NCBI RefSeq assembly: GCF_008831285.2
Contig: NC_045148.1
Span: 5,518,001 to 5,582,000, forward strand
Reading direction: 5' to 3'
Length of the DNA: 64,000 nt
DNA from: Nymphaea colorata
Lineage: Eukaryota; Streptophyta; Magnoliopsida; Nymphaeales; Nymphaeaceae
The notes beneath the pieces are model-generated. The model did not search any database. It worked only from the letters and a program-made list of their open reading frames with translations, and was not told the DNA's origin. The stretch's first letter is position 1, and each line of letters starts with the position of its first letter. Below are positions 24,015-35,939 of the stretch, piece after piece. The position numbers and the translations under genes were made by a program.

Positions 24015-24837
24015 TTGGAATCCATGTTAGCAGCCAATCCAACATGTTCCAGTGGGGATTGCAGGCGAGTCTCACGTTGCTTCTCCTCCTGCAAGATTAG
24101 TGAATATACTTTTCCTATGGAAGGAATTGGGTCCAACAACATAATTTGGCCTCTAACAGTATTAAATGTATCATTCAGACCATCAAAAATTGTATCAACA
24201 TGTCTTCATGAAGTTGAACAGAAACTTTTGACATCGCTCCACATGTACATTCAGGTAGTGTATCATTTGAGATAACTCACCCCAAAAAGCCTTGAGTTTA
24301 GTGAAGTATACTCACCCCAAAGAGCCTTGGGGTTAGTGAAGTATACAGCTGCAGATTGTGTACCTTGGCTTAGTCAACTTATAGCTTACTTAATCTAATA
24401 TTTTTGAGGTGCAGTGCTCTAGGTAAAACATCACTGTGATCAATCCATACCTCCCTGGCTGTTGAGGCATAAATCACGCTATTGGCAAAGCCTCTGGATA
24501 AGGAATTGAAAAGCCAAGAGGGTACCATGTCATTGCATCTCTTCCAGAACAAATATTCAAGAACAGCAAGATCAGGTTGAAGCAGAGTTCTATCAACAAA
24601 CCCCAACTTGTTCTTGGCAGATCACGCCATCACCATTGCTCTACTCCATGTAGAGTAATTTTTGCCAGTGAGAAATTGAGAAACGATTAATCAGCATGGT
24701 GCAAAATATATGGATTAACCGTATCAAAATTGCTTAAATCAAATGAAAAATCAACAGTCGATCTAGAGCCTTCTGCTCCTTGTGGTAGGTTTTGATGTGG
24801 GTTTTGCGGAACGTTGGCCTCCACAGCTCTGATACCA
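24015..24837 (-). pseudogene. Copia gag remnant and primer-binding site
   Basis: Short frames (24379-24606 and neighbours) resemble the start of Copia gag: WKRCNDMVPSWLFNSLSR compares with the intact version CNDMVLSWILNSISKDL in the element at 37.5 kb. The tract ending at 24837 is the tRNA primer-binding site. Confidence 0.6.
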
Positions 24838-24981
24838 TGCAACGAAGGCAGCAAAGGTGACTTAGGGAAAGAAAGCACTCTGTAGTTGTTGAGAGAAGCG
24901 AAATATGAGCAATTAGAAAAAGATGCAAGGTTTGGAGCAGAAATGAATGCCTTTCCCTAATCAGGCTTGTTAACGCTTATA
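24838..24981 (-). repeat. 5' LTR of the Copia element, truncated by a hAT end
   Basis: This LTR piece abuts the primer-binding site. It shares the tgtagttgt...atatgagc tract with the 3' LTR. It stops at 24981, where the hAT terminus begins, and the missing outer part is not found beyond 31592. Confidence 0.6.
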
Positions 24982-25262
24982 TAGGGCTGCACACGCGCCG
25001 AGCCGAGCCCGAGCTTGGCCAGCTCGAACTCGGCTCGGCTAAAATTGCTCGAACTCGAACTCGACTCGAGCTCGATTCGAGCTTCTTAAAACAAGCTCGA
25101 GCTCGACTCGACTAGACAAAGACGAGCTCGAACTCGGCTCGATTAACTCATTTGACTTGGTTTAACTTATTTAATTCGTTTAGCTCATTTAGTTGACTCG
25201 TTTAGCTCGTTTAGTTGACTCGTTTAGCTCGTTTAGACATTGACTAGTTTAGCTCGTTTAGA
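24982..25262. repeat. hAT 1 left terminus and subterminal repeats
   Basis: The terminal TAGGGCTG is followed by many imperfect copies of gagctcgaactcg and tttagctcgtttag. Such arrays are candidate transposase-binding subterminal repeats in hAT elements. Confidence 0.6.
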
Positions 25263-26352
25263 TGTGGGAGGAATGAGCTATTTACAAAAAAGAAGCACCC
25301 CATGAGGAAAACAAATCAACGTGTCTAGCTTTGATCGATGTCCTGACTGATAAATAAAGCATCTGCAAACTCCATCGAGCCTTACAAACTGTTGTAGAAT
25401 AATGACCCACAATACATCACTCCAGAAAAAGAGCAAACAAGGCTGAGTCTCACTTCTATGCACCAGTGTAGCAAGAAAAATGAAATTGTTGTTGGTGAAC
25501 AGAAACACCAAGCACTATGTCAAGATATCCTATGAACTACTGAAAGAAGGAAAAATGCATCACATTTCACATTATTTTCACACAATCCACTTATCCTTCA
25601 TCACCAAAAATAAGGAATTCATTCTTCAAACATGTGTTTCCATATTACCTGCCCATGTCAGTTATTTTAGGAGGAAATAAAACATAACACACAAGAAAGT
25701 CAACATAAGCAAAGGAAAGATAATATATGCATAAAAAGAAAATGAAACCTGCTAACAAGACATTATCTTTTGATCCGTCTCAGAGAGAACGCTCTTCAGT
25801 TTTATATTGCATCATAATACATGCTATCTTCTAAATACACATACAATTTTCCCAAGAAAAATATTATGATGTATAAAAGGAAAAGTAAAACCTGCAAGAG
25901 CATGTATATTAAGAGAAAACAATTTCTGTCTAGTGGCAGTCTTGTATTCCACCAAACACATTAAAGTTTGTCAACGCATTGACAACTTGACAAAATAGTC
26001 TTCTGGTTGTCCTTCTTCCCTTGAGGGAGTACCTTGGATTCCTGAAACAAAAATTCAATTTGCACTAAAGTTAGAACAGCAAATGAGAGGAACATAGACT
26101 CCATGCAGCTAAATCGGCACTAGATCTTTCAAACCTCTTAGTAGAAGTCGCAATTACATAAAGCTTGGTTCACACGTCTTAGTGGAACATCATTCACCTT
26201 GAATGGTCCTGCAGAGAGTGAAATTGAAGACTAAGCAAACTTCAATGATAAAAAGTTGAAAACAAGGAGAAAATGCGATTTTAGCTACAGTTTCTAGACC
26301 TGGCCGAGAGTTGGTGAGATCAAAATGAGAGTCAACCAATGTGATGGAATAC

Positions 26353-26423
<71 letters not shown>

Positions 26424-26893
26424 CTAACAAAACCAATGTTTACACTTCTAAGATTCAACAAGGAACAACAGTCATAGAATCTGATACTGTGACAGCTAAA
26501 AAGTGTGTGGATGCCCATTCAAGTTATACCATAGGTGCCAATAAATGGATGAGACAAAACAGGTAAACTGGTAAAGTAGCAATGATCTGTCATCAGATTA
26601 GGCAGCAATCCATAGAGTGAGAGATCTGCAAGAAAAAAAAGCTCTCCTGCGTGGTTCTGCATTGGATATGGAATACTAATATCAACTAGTTTGCTTAAAG
26701 CTTTCCAAGCTTTCAACAAGAAAAACAGTGAAACTATGGATGACAAACTTAGCAACAGAAAAAAACAGTGAAAGACATCAAAGAAACAGACACTAGAAAA
26801 CTACAAGTGGCAACTGAAACTTGTATCACATTAGATCAAGAAAAATAAGAAAACAAAACAACAAAAAAAAGCATTACCAAGAGGCAACTTGAA
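25263..26893. other. hAT 1 left internal region, function not recognised
   Basis: No coding region is supportable. A possible spliced 3' untranslated exon of the transposase gene begins after ttgtttcag on the minus strand (near 26040). An (AT)n microsatellite occupies about 26350-26420 and creates spurious Tyr-Ile frames. Confidence 0.4.
26350..26420. repeat. (AT)n microsatellite
   Basis: About 70 bp of uninterrupted AT dinucleotides lie inside the hAT 1 element. Confidence 0.95.
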
Positions 26894-29093
26894 TCATTCT
26901 AACGATATATATTCACTTGATTCATCCTCAACCTGAAAGAAATACATATAGTCAATTAACAAATGATTCACAAAATATTTAATGAATACAATTTATTCAA
27001 AATATACTTACTTGTGTTACAACTTCATGCATTGGATCACCATCGTTCTTTACCCAATTACCCAAACAAACCAAAGCTTCAACTGTTTTTGGCACCAATG
27101 AACTACGACTATCATTAACAATTCGACCTCCTGTACTGAAAGCTTTTTCTGAAGCAACAGAAGTTATTGGAATTGACAACAAATCACGTGCCATTTGTGA
27201 AAGAATTTGATACTTAGATTCCTTATCCTTCCACCATTGCAAAATATCGAAAGAAAAAGCATCATCATTATTATCATGCTTAATCAATCCGTCCTCCAAA
27301 TATGTGTCTATCTCAGATTTGGTGACCTGAAAAGCAACATTCTCAGCTTTACCTAACAAGTTAAAAAACAGATTTATTCCACATTGTGGGGTGTCTCGAC
27401 TCTGTCGACTTTGAATACTAGAGGAATTAGTTGATGCAGTAGAAATATTGACATCCACGTCATTTCTTTGAATGTAACTTTGATATATATCTTGTAAAGA
27501 TTGTTTTACCATTTGCATTTGTTCTTCCCTTTCTTCTCTTGATTGGTAAATTCTTGAAAAGACAAATTCTGATAATGTGAGTTTCACGCGTGGATCTAAT
27601 ATGGATGCAATAATCATTATCAAGTTACAGGATTTCCAATATTTATCAAATTTCTCCTTCATTTTCACTGCCATTGCCTTCATAAACTCACCTTCATTAT
27701 CAACTTTTTCCTGCAATATTGCTTGAAGTCTCCAAATTTCAAGAAAATATAAGTTTGTTATTGCATAAGATGACCCAGAAAATAGGGTCGACACTGAATA
27801 AAAAACTTGAAGAAAATCACATATCACTGCAATTTTTTCCCAATCCTCGGGTCCAAGCAACCATACCAAACCTGGGTCTTCCATGCTATATCTTGCAAAA
27901 GCATCTTTATATACAAGAGCTCTTTCCAACATAAAGTATGTTGAATTCCATCGAGTTGGTACATCTAACACTAACTTCTTTGACGTTGAAAGATCCAACT
28001 CTCTAGCTGCAGCTGCAAAACCATGGAGTCTTGAAGGTGACACTTTGATATATTTAATTGCCTCTCTAATGCTAATGATTTCATCTTTAATTGCACTCAA
28101 CCCATCTTGTACCATTATATTCAAAATATGTGCACAACATCGCACATGAAAAAATTTACCTTTATGATACAAGTTGATGCCGCTCTTTTCCATGTTTTCT
28201 TTTAATTTTCTAACAAGAACATCATTTGATGAAGCGTTGTCAACTCTAATAGATATTATTTTCTTTTTAATCTCCCACTCTGTAAGATGCTTAGCAATTA
28301 CATTTGCTAAAACTACCCCAGTATGAGGTAGCTCAACTTCGGTAAAGTTGATGATACGATGTTGCATCTTCCAATCTTTATCAATGAAATGTGCTGTTAA
28401 TGCCATATATCCAAGTTGTTGGTTTGATGTCCACATATCTGTAGTCAAAGCAATCTTCTCAACACCCTTGAAGACAAGAAGCAATTTCATCTTTTCATCT
28501 TCATATAATTTCATGACATCTCTCTTACCTGTCGTTCTTGAAACTGGCACCCAATTAGGAAAATCAAGCCTAAGAATGAACCTAAACCAACAATTATCCA
28601 CTATGGAAAAAGCATGTTCTTCGGTTGCCACTAGTTTTGCAATTAACTCTCTTATTGCTTGAGCATCAATGTTGGAACCCATTTCCATAAGCTTCTTCGT
28701 GACATCTGAAGTATTCCCAGATTTAAAACTTAAAATCGTTTGCTTTTTGTTAGCAAAACGTGTCAAACATTTGTGTCTTCTCATTGATGATGTAGAGCCT
28801 CCTCCACTTATCAAAAATAGTGCACTGCAGTACTTACATTTTCCTTTTTTGATACAATTTATAACAACCTCGTCAAAATCATTCCATATTGTAGAAGTCT
28901 TTGACCTTGACCTTTTTGCACCACTTATACGTACTTCATGAGCATCTATTGAAACCCCTTCATAGTCAGGTTCTTGCGAATCTATAGGAGTTTCATTAGA
29001 GGAATGTACTCCGATTGGGACATCATCTGAACTCTGTCTCGAATCACATACTTGTTTGCCCTTATTAATGCTCGAGCTTCCTAAATTTGTCAT
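26894..29093 (-). CDS. hAT transposase, BED zinc finger and hAT dimerisation domain (intact)
   Basis: The main exon 27012-29093 is open for about 694 codons. A BED-type finger sits near residues 95-125 (CKYC, then RRHKC). The transposase core has TTDMWTS, IRVDNASSND, CCAHILNIMV and VPTRWNSTYF, and the C-terminus has the hAT dimerisation segment SIPITSVASEKAFSTGGR. The candidate catalytic Asp, Asp and Glu are all present. The frame ends nine residues past a clear splice donor (CAA|GTAAGT, 27011-27010 on minus); an acceptor after tttctttcag joins it to a 39-nt exon (26932-26894) encoding VEDESSEYISLE then stop. I favour this spliced form over the unspliced end. The start is the first ATG after a frame that closes upstream. 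It resembles plant RICESLEEPER/DAYSLEEPER-type transposases. Confidence 0.85.
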
Positions 29094-29133
29094 TCTTCAC
29101 TTTATGGGAACAATTTACCTGATCTGTCAGTGG

Positions 29134-30155
29134 CTGAGTCAGACCCAGGTGCATGAAAAAACAAAGGCTGGGCAAGGTAAGGGAACAATAAGTACAAAGA
29201 AAACAAAGGCTGGACAATTTCCATAACAACGTGATGTCAAGTCTATACCAAAAGCAACTGTGCATTTGTGCATATAAATGATCAAATTATACAGCTTATA
29301 ATTAAAGAAAATGCAAAAGAAAAAAAAGATATATAATGACAGTGCATATATGCGAAAAAGCACAAATACAAACATCAAGTGTATATGGAGGGAAACAGCA
29401 ATAAAAATGTCAACTAATTGCTAACAAACTCACTTCCGTAATGCAGCATATGCTTCTGCCTTCTTTAGAGGATATCCGCTAGAGTAGAAAGCAATTAAGC
29501 AATCGCAAATTGGCCAACTAGAAATAAGAAAAAATGAAAATAGTAAGTCGGCATCGGTGCTTGACATACAAATAATAAAGAGCCATGTAAGCAGCAGTGC
29601 AGCACATACTAAAAGTGGATCATACTAGAATGACTGTCTTCATTTTTGGTTCGTGGACAGATATACATGAAAAAGTGATGCAAGTTGGGAGATAATAACA
29701 TTTTTGGAGGAGAGTTCTCCAGAATGACTTGTTTAGTGTGGCATTTCTCTGTCCATTCGTTTGTTGATATGAGAATCTGTAACTAGGTAAAATGATGAAT
29801 TGTTAACTTATTTTTGGGCAGCTGGTTGGATATGCATCTTTTTTTTTTTTTTTTTTTTAAATATTGTCTGTTTTAAGAACCTTTCCACAAATCATTATAT
29901 TCTTTCTGTTGTCACTTTTCACTTTATTGTGCCATGGCTTCTAGCAACTGCGTTATCCATGATTACTTCCACTATGAACTAAAACTAAAATTTTGCCCAC
30001 TGGTAACTTCGTTATCTCAAGGTTCTCACTATTCTGGAAATTTTTATGCATTTGTATTCATGACCGACCCTGTTTGCTGATTATTTATACTTAGTATCAT
30101 TGGAGTGGTAAAATCATTCATCAAGCAATTATATATTAAAACTGTTCCTTTGCAG
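29134..30155. other. hAT 1 internal region upstream of the transposase
   Basis: No coding sequence is supportable. A run of about 20 T lies at 29839-29858. The stretch before 30156 looks like an intron of the captured DENR fragment. Confidence 0.4.
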
Positions 30156-30770
30156 GAGAAGCAAGAAATCATCATTGAGAAAGTGGTTCGTAACAAACGG
30201 AAATGTGTGACGATTGTGAAAGACCTTGAGCTCTTTGGTAGGTGGTTTAATCTTCATTACTTTTCCCCTGCTCCTTGAATAACCCTCTGTACACTTTGTT
30301 AGTTTTGTTGCTTTCTTGTATTTATAGAATAAATTGATGGATGATTAGGTGTCAAACTGAGTGAAGCTTCAAAGAAACTTGGTAAAAAGTTTGCTACTGG
30401 AGCCTCTGTTGTAAAGGTATAGTGAATTATTTCATTGCATAAATTCTAATAAAAGCTTGACCTAGGAATTCTCATGCTCTCTGTGTTACCCATTTCAGGG
30501 GCCAACTGAAACGGACCAAATTGACGTCCAAGGAGATATTTCCTATGATATTGTTGAGTTCATAACTGAGACGTGGCCAGATGTAAGTGGCTTTTTTTTT
30601 GTCCTTACATATGTTTGGTGCTATTCATGTGCAATCGAAGAATAGTTTTAAGTTTGTTTATGGTTGAAACAAGGCTCTGATGTTTCATAAACATATAAAT
30701 GGCTCCAAATGAGATGAGGACTTGGTCCAGGCACCAGAGTCAGTGTAGTACAGAGGGTAGAAAAAGAAGG
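30156..30770 (+). pseudogene. DENR: captured fragment of DENR/TMA22 (SUI1 domain exons)
   Basis: Three consecutive exons with proper splice sites encode part of the density-regulated protein, a non-canonical translation factor that works with MCT-1 in re-initiation and ribosome recycling. Exon 30156-30237 reads EKQEIIIEKVVRNKRKC and continues to LELFG. Exon 30349-30416 reads VKLSEASKKLGKKFATGAS. Exon 30499-30582 reads GPTETDQIDVQGDISYDIVE and ends TWPD. Phases join cleanly (G|GT across the first intron). A fourth exon begins after ggtccag at 30731 with P-E-S and then hits a stop. The N-terminal zinc-binding exons are absent, so this is a gene fragment carried inside the transposon and not a working gene. 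Confidence 0.85.
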
Positions 30771-30897
30771 CTACCAACTACCAACTTCCCTGCATAGTCC
30801 AATCTTGGGATTTTTTTTTTTCCTTAAGCCTTAAATAATGGGCATCGGCACCATACCAGTGTATAAGGGGAAGAAAAAGAAGGCTACCAACTACCAA
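30730..30897. repeat. short tandem duplication after the DENR fragment
   Basis: A tract of about 50 bp (ggcacca...agaaaaagaaggctaccaac) occurs at 30730-30783 and again at 30848-30896. Confidence 0.6.
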
Positions 30898-31399
30898 GGC
30901 ATTGAAGAAGGAAATACAAAGAAGCACCGAACAGAGGAGAACAAAAAATTACATAATGACATTGTGAACAGCCTACCACCGCCAACTTCCCAGATCTTCA
31001 CAAATGCAAGGAATCGTCCGCCTAGACGAGAGAACTCTCTATTTTCCTTGGCACCAATGCTAAAGAGCAACAGAGAGAAAGATGAGTTTTGAAGGAGGAG
31101 AAAGAGACAGAGACAAAGAGAGATGGAGAGATGGATGGCGGAGCCGTACCTGGAACTCCCTCTTTGAGTTGGATCCAACTCACTGGAGAAGCGGAGAGCA
31201 CACGCAGGGCGGCAGGAGCGCAGAGCACAGGCGGAGCCGCGAAGAAGAGAAGAAGTCGCAGTCGACGAAGAGAGGCTGAGAGGGAGAATGAAAAGAGGCT
31301 AGTGCGGCTTCAAGCCTTCAAAACCCTAATATTTTTTTCCCGCTTGAGAACTAATCGAGCGGCTGAAGTGAGTCTGAACCGGTTTTTTTAAAACCGGTT

Positions 31400-31592
31400 C
31401 ATTAACTATTAATCGAGCCGAGACGAGTTTACACGAGTTCACTGAAGTGAACTCGAACTCGACTCGATTAACTAATCGAGTCGGCTCGTCAACTCGAGCT
31501 CGACTCGTTTAACCAAATAAGCAACTCAATTAACCAAACGAGTCGAGTTAAACGAGTCGAGTTCGAGTAACTCGACTCGTTGTTCAGCCCTA
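31400..31592. repeat. hAT 1 right terminus and subterminal repeats
   Basis: Repeated ctcgactcg / cgagtcgagtt tracts end with CAGCCCTA at 31585-31592, the inverted counterpart of the left end TAGGGCTG at 24982. Confidence 0.65.
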
Positions 31593-33326
31593 CTGTCGAC
31601 TTTGAATACTAGAGGAATTAGTTGATGCAGTAGAAATATTGACATCCACGTCATTTCTTTGAATGTAACTTTGATATATATCTTGTAAAGATTGTTTTAC
31701 CATTTGCATTTGTTCTTCCCTTTCTTCTCTTGATTGGTAAATTCTTGAAAAGACAAATTCTGATAATGTGAGTTTCACGCCTGGATCTAATATGGATGCA
31801 ATAATCATTATCAAGTTACAGGATTTCCAATATTTATCAAATTTCTCCTTCATTTTCACTGTCATTGCCTTCATAAACCCACCTTCATTATCAACTTTTT
31901 CCTGCAATATTGCTTGAAGTCTCCAAATTTCAAGAAAATATAAGTTTGTTGTTGCATAAGATGACCCAGAAAATAGGGTCGACACTGAATAAAAAACTTG
32001 AAGAAAATCACATATCACTGCAATTTTTTCCCAATCCTCGGGTCCAAGCAACCATACCAAACCTGGGTCTTCCATGCTATATCTTGCAAAAGCATCTTTA
32101 TATACAAGAGCTCTTTCCAACATAAAGTATGTTGAATTCCATCGAGTTGGTACATCTAACACTAACTTCTTTGACGTTGAAAGATCCAACTCTCTAGCTG
32201 CAGTTGCAAAACCATGGAGTCTTGAAGGTGACACTTTGATATATTTAATTGCCTCTCTAATGCTAATGCTTTCATCTTTAATTGCACTCAACCCATCTTG
32301 TACCATTATATTCAAAATATGTGCACAACATCGCACATGAAAAAATTTACCTCTATGATACAAGTTGATGCCGCTCTTTTCCATGTTTTCTTTTAATTTT
32401 CTAACAAGAACATCATTTGATGAAGCGTTGTCAACTCTAATAGATATTATTTTCTTTTTAATCTCCCACTCTGTAAGATGCTTAGCAATTACATTTGCTA
32501 AAACTACCCCAGTATGAGGTGGCTCAACTTTGGTAAAGTTGATGATACAATGTTGCATCTTCCAATCTTTATCAATGAAATGTGCTGTTAATGCCATATA
32601 TCCAAGTTGTTGGTTTGATGTCTACATATTTGTAGTCAAAGCAATCTTCTCAACACCCTTGAAGACAAGAAGCAATTTCATCTTTTCATCTTCATATAAT
32701 TTCATGACATCTCTCTTAACTGTCGTTCTTGAAACTGGCACCCAATTAGGAAAACCAAGCCTAAGAATGAACCTAAACCAACAATTATCCACTATGGAAA
32801 AAGCATGTTCTCCGGTTGCCACTAGTTTTGCAATTAACTCTCTTATTGCTTGAGCATCAATGTTGGAACCCATTTCCATAAGCTTCTTCGTGACATCTGA
32901 AGTATTCCCAGATTTAAAACTTAAAATCGTTTGCTTTTTGTTAGCAAAACGTGTCAAACATTTGTGTCTTCTCATTGATGATGTAGAGCCTCCTCCACTT
33001 ATCAAAAATAGTGCACTGCAGTACTTACATTTTCCTTTTTTGATACCATTTATAACAACCTCGTCAAAATCATTCCATATTGTAGAAGTCTTTGACCTTG
33101 ACCTTTTTGCACCACTTATACGTACTTCATGAGCATCTATTGAAACCCCTTCATAGTCAGGTTCTTGCGAATCTATAGGAGTTTCATTAGAGGAATGTAC
33201 TCCGATTGGGACATCATCTGAACTCGGTCTCGAATCACATACTTGTTTGCCCTTATTAATGCTCGAGCTTCTAAATTTGTCATTCTTCACTTTATGGGAA
33301 CAATTTACCTGATCTGTCAGTGGCTG
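31593..33326 (-). pseudogene. second hAT transposase copy, truncated and with a stop
   Basis: This segment is nearly identical to 27403-29133 (the first transposase) but lacks the C-terminal dimerisation part, being cut at 31593 exactly where the hAT right terminus ends. Relative to the first copy it carries Asp to Asn and Trp to stop changes in the TTDMWTS motif (it reads T-T-N-M-stop), both transitions that look like G to A on the coding strand. A 1-nt deletion near 33268 shifts the start. Similarity ends at 33326, after a cag that in this copy follows a pyrimidine-rich acceptor-like tract. It cannot make an active transposase. Confidence 0.85.
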
Positions 33327-35939
33327 CAAAATACAGAAAAGGAAGAGGAAGAGGGAGAGAAAGAAACTGATTGGACTCATTGGTGCTACCACTGCATCAC
33401 TAACATTGGTAATGACGGATGATGGGGACCAAAAAAAGATTGTGGGCAAGCTATGGCTTTTCGACTCCATTAAATTAGGGGTTCAAATCTGTTAGGAATA
33501 TTGGTTGTAATTTAAAATTTTTTTAAGCTTATTCTAATGGCATAACATTGAGCTTCTTGATACTTCATCATTTCCAGCCTCTATTGAGCTTGATTTATTC
33601 CAGCCCATTCCTACCTTATCGAACTGTGCTTTTGCTTGTACGAATAACTAGCATGAACCTATCCCCTCAAATGGGGCCCTTAGAACTGAGTCATGCCCTG
33701 CTTGGATATCTTATTGGACCAAGACAAGCATGATGAATGTTGGCATTTTGGGTCAAATATTCTAAGCTCAAGCTTGGTCCGTAGTGAGGTAGGCCCCAGG
33801 GGTCTAATGACCACCATGAATTTCAATTCATGTGGGTCTACAAACACTGCCAGCCATAATAGGTTGTCGCACTAGATTTTGTGAAATTCAAAGTTTTAGC
33901 CAATCAATAGCAGAAAGTATCCAATTCATTTCTTTAGTAGGCAAAGAAGACAAATATTTAAACAAAGTCATCTTCTCGTACATTCCATTCATTTTCCTCA
34001 ATTGAATATTTTCTTCATAAACAAGGTATGAAAATAAATTAGCTTTTGGAAGGTAATTGCTTTGCCAAAAAGCTAAACCACATAAAAATTGCAGTTCTTT
34101 GTACCTAGAATTGCTTAACTTGCTACAAAATCACATAAAAATTGCAGTTCTTTGTACTTATAATTGCTTAACTTGCTACCACTTTGCTTTGATTCTTTTG
34201 AATCTATACTTACCATATAAAGTTAGTGCTTTGGTTATATAATACAATCGTCAAGTTCCTCTTTATACAATAAAATGGTATGTTCTGCTCATTGCATAAT
34301 ATGAAGAAGTTCTTCAAAATGTCATGGAATGCAATTTTCTTGATGTGTTCTGCATGAGTTTCTCTTTTCTTTTTCTATCATTCTTTTTATTGAAGTTTGA
34401 TATCTTTGTCTAGTGAGTTTTGTAGGCAAGTTTTCTTTTTGTTTTCAAGGGATACCAAATCTTTTCACCATCAGAAAATTTTCTAAACTACATTTTGTGT
34501 ATATACTAAGTTGATATTTGAGGTGATTGTATTTATTTTCTGAGTTGAGAACTTTTGCCTCTAATCAAACTATGCCAACAGAAATTACCTAGCTATTATC
34601 TCCTAGCCTCCTTCATCATGAAGATGTTAAAAACGAATTCTTCCTTATTATATTTTCTAACTAATTATAAACCTATTTTTCATTTCATTTGAGGAGATGT
34701 TTGATGGCCATAGAAAAAACTATAGGAATTTTTAAGCTAGGAAGGATTTCTACAACAGAGTGGCCGAAGAAAAAAATTTTCCTTTATTCAAATTCAGCAT
34801 GTGTTTAATGAGAATCAAAAATATATTTGAACATATATATTTTTTTGATATTTGATGGGCCTATGAAAGAATCCAAGATAAATTTATATAGACCCTCTTG
34901 AAAAAATAACGTCAAAAATGACTCTCACATCAAGCAGGCCAACAACATAAATTTCAGATCATTCATGAACATTGGTTCAAATTACTGATGAAAACAAATA
35001 GCTCAAGGTCTATGCATCTTAAGGGTCAATTGGACTACAGGCACATGGCTAGAACATGTTAAGCATGACTTCTGCAGAAAGACAAAAATAAACCAAATCT
35101 TCCATTGTCAAAGCGAGGACCTGGGAAATTTCATATAATTGCACATAGTGCAATAACTAAAATTCATGAAAAGCTTGTAAAACGATGAAATACAGGGAAG
35201 ATCCTAGAGTTATGATGCTGTCATTAATAGAAAGAAGAAGAGGATGGCCATTCCACCAAATGGTAGGACGCCAATTTCCACTAGAAGAAAATAGGCCATC
35301 TCTGACCCAGCATCAAAAGGCACTATAATGAATGTTGTGTGCTCTCATCCTTCTCAAGCTCAGCGCAGCAGCAGCTGCTGCAGCGACGACCTTTGGGCGA
35401 ACAGAAAAAGTGTTTCTGACATTTCCTTCGGAATAGTATCAAGATCAGGTGTAGATTAATGTGGTGTCTGACCAAGTGCACTTAGCACGATGATCTCTAG
35501 CTCCTGCTATCGCCATAACTCTATCTGGGAGTTTGAATACTAAAACAGTGATATTTCAGTAAAACATAAGATTGTAGCATCGCTTGAATAAAATAGAGAG
35601 CTCACAACCTCAAAGGGCATAGCGTATGGGCTAGGGCCTGTTCAAGGTGGCTCACTAGCTCAAATCCCATGGATGTTATGTGGACTTGATATCGAAGCTG
35701 AAGGTATACGCTGTTGCCATCACTGACATCGAAGCAGCCAAGTGTCTTGGAGGAGGGGAAATGGAGGAATGATGGTAGAAACCATATTAAAGCATGCGTA
35801 ATTTGAATGATCTGTTGGATAGTGGCCAGTTGAGGAGCTTGAGACGCCATTTTGGCCTTCACTCCAACATGATCTGGTATGAATATGAGGAAGCTGGATG
35901 AGATTTTTTTCAAAAAAAATGTGAAATGATTTTGGTGAT
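33327..35939. other. unassigned intergenic sequence
   Basis: No gene is supportable. A tandem duplication of about 54 bp (cacataaaaattgcagttc and following) lies at about 34079-34183. The rest is AT-rich with no domain I recognise. Confidence 0.4.

Larger units (their letters stand above)
21471..24981 (-). mobile_element. Copia LTR retrotransposon, internally deleted and 5'-truncated
   Basis: The element lies on the minus strand. Its 3' LTR is at about 21471-21686, starts TGTTGG and is preceded by the polypurine tract AGTTTGAGGGGGAG (21687-21700). A primer-binding TGGTATCAGAGC lies at 24826-24837. The 5' LTR starts at 24838 and is cut at 24981 by a hAT end. The two LTRs share a recognisable tract (tgtagttgt...gaatatgagc). 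Coding remnants run gag (about 24600-23690), then integrase C-terminus and linker, reverse transcriptase and RNase H. The protease and the catalytic core of integrase are missing. Frameshifts and stops interrupt the rest. Confidence 0.8.
24982..31592. mobile_element. hAT transposon 1 (autonomous-type, chimeric flanks) with captured DENR fragment
   Basis: The left end reads TAGGGCTGCACACG, and the right end, read on the minus strand, TAGGGCTGAACAACG; both resemble hAT termini. Both ends continue into dense subterminal repeats of ctcgagctcg / gactcg type (24995-25260 and 31410-31590). The 8 bp outside the ends differ (CGCTTATA left, CTGTCGAC right), so there is no target duplication. Inside are a full-length hAT transposase gene on the minus strand and a fragment of a host DENR gene on the plus strand. 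The left flank is a cut Copia LTR and the right flank a cut second transposase copy. This pattern suggests recombination between two elements. Confidence 0.7.

Noticed and set aside
26294-26518. Tyr-Ile repeat protein
   Set aside because: It is only a translation of the (AT)n microsatellite.
28348-28941. Plus-strand frames over the hAT transposase
   Set aside because: They are antisense shadows; the same shadows recur over the second copy at 32530-33132.
30838-31391. Basic proteins downstream of the DENR fragment
   Set aside because: They are overlapping frames in purine-rich DNA next to the hAT terminus, without motifs. The region is likely untranslated.
24974-31600. A normal 8-bp target duplication around hAT 1
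   Set aside because: The 8-mers CGCTTATA and CTGTCGAC do not match, so a simple insertion is not supported.
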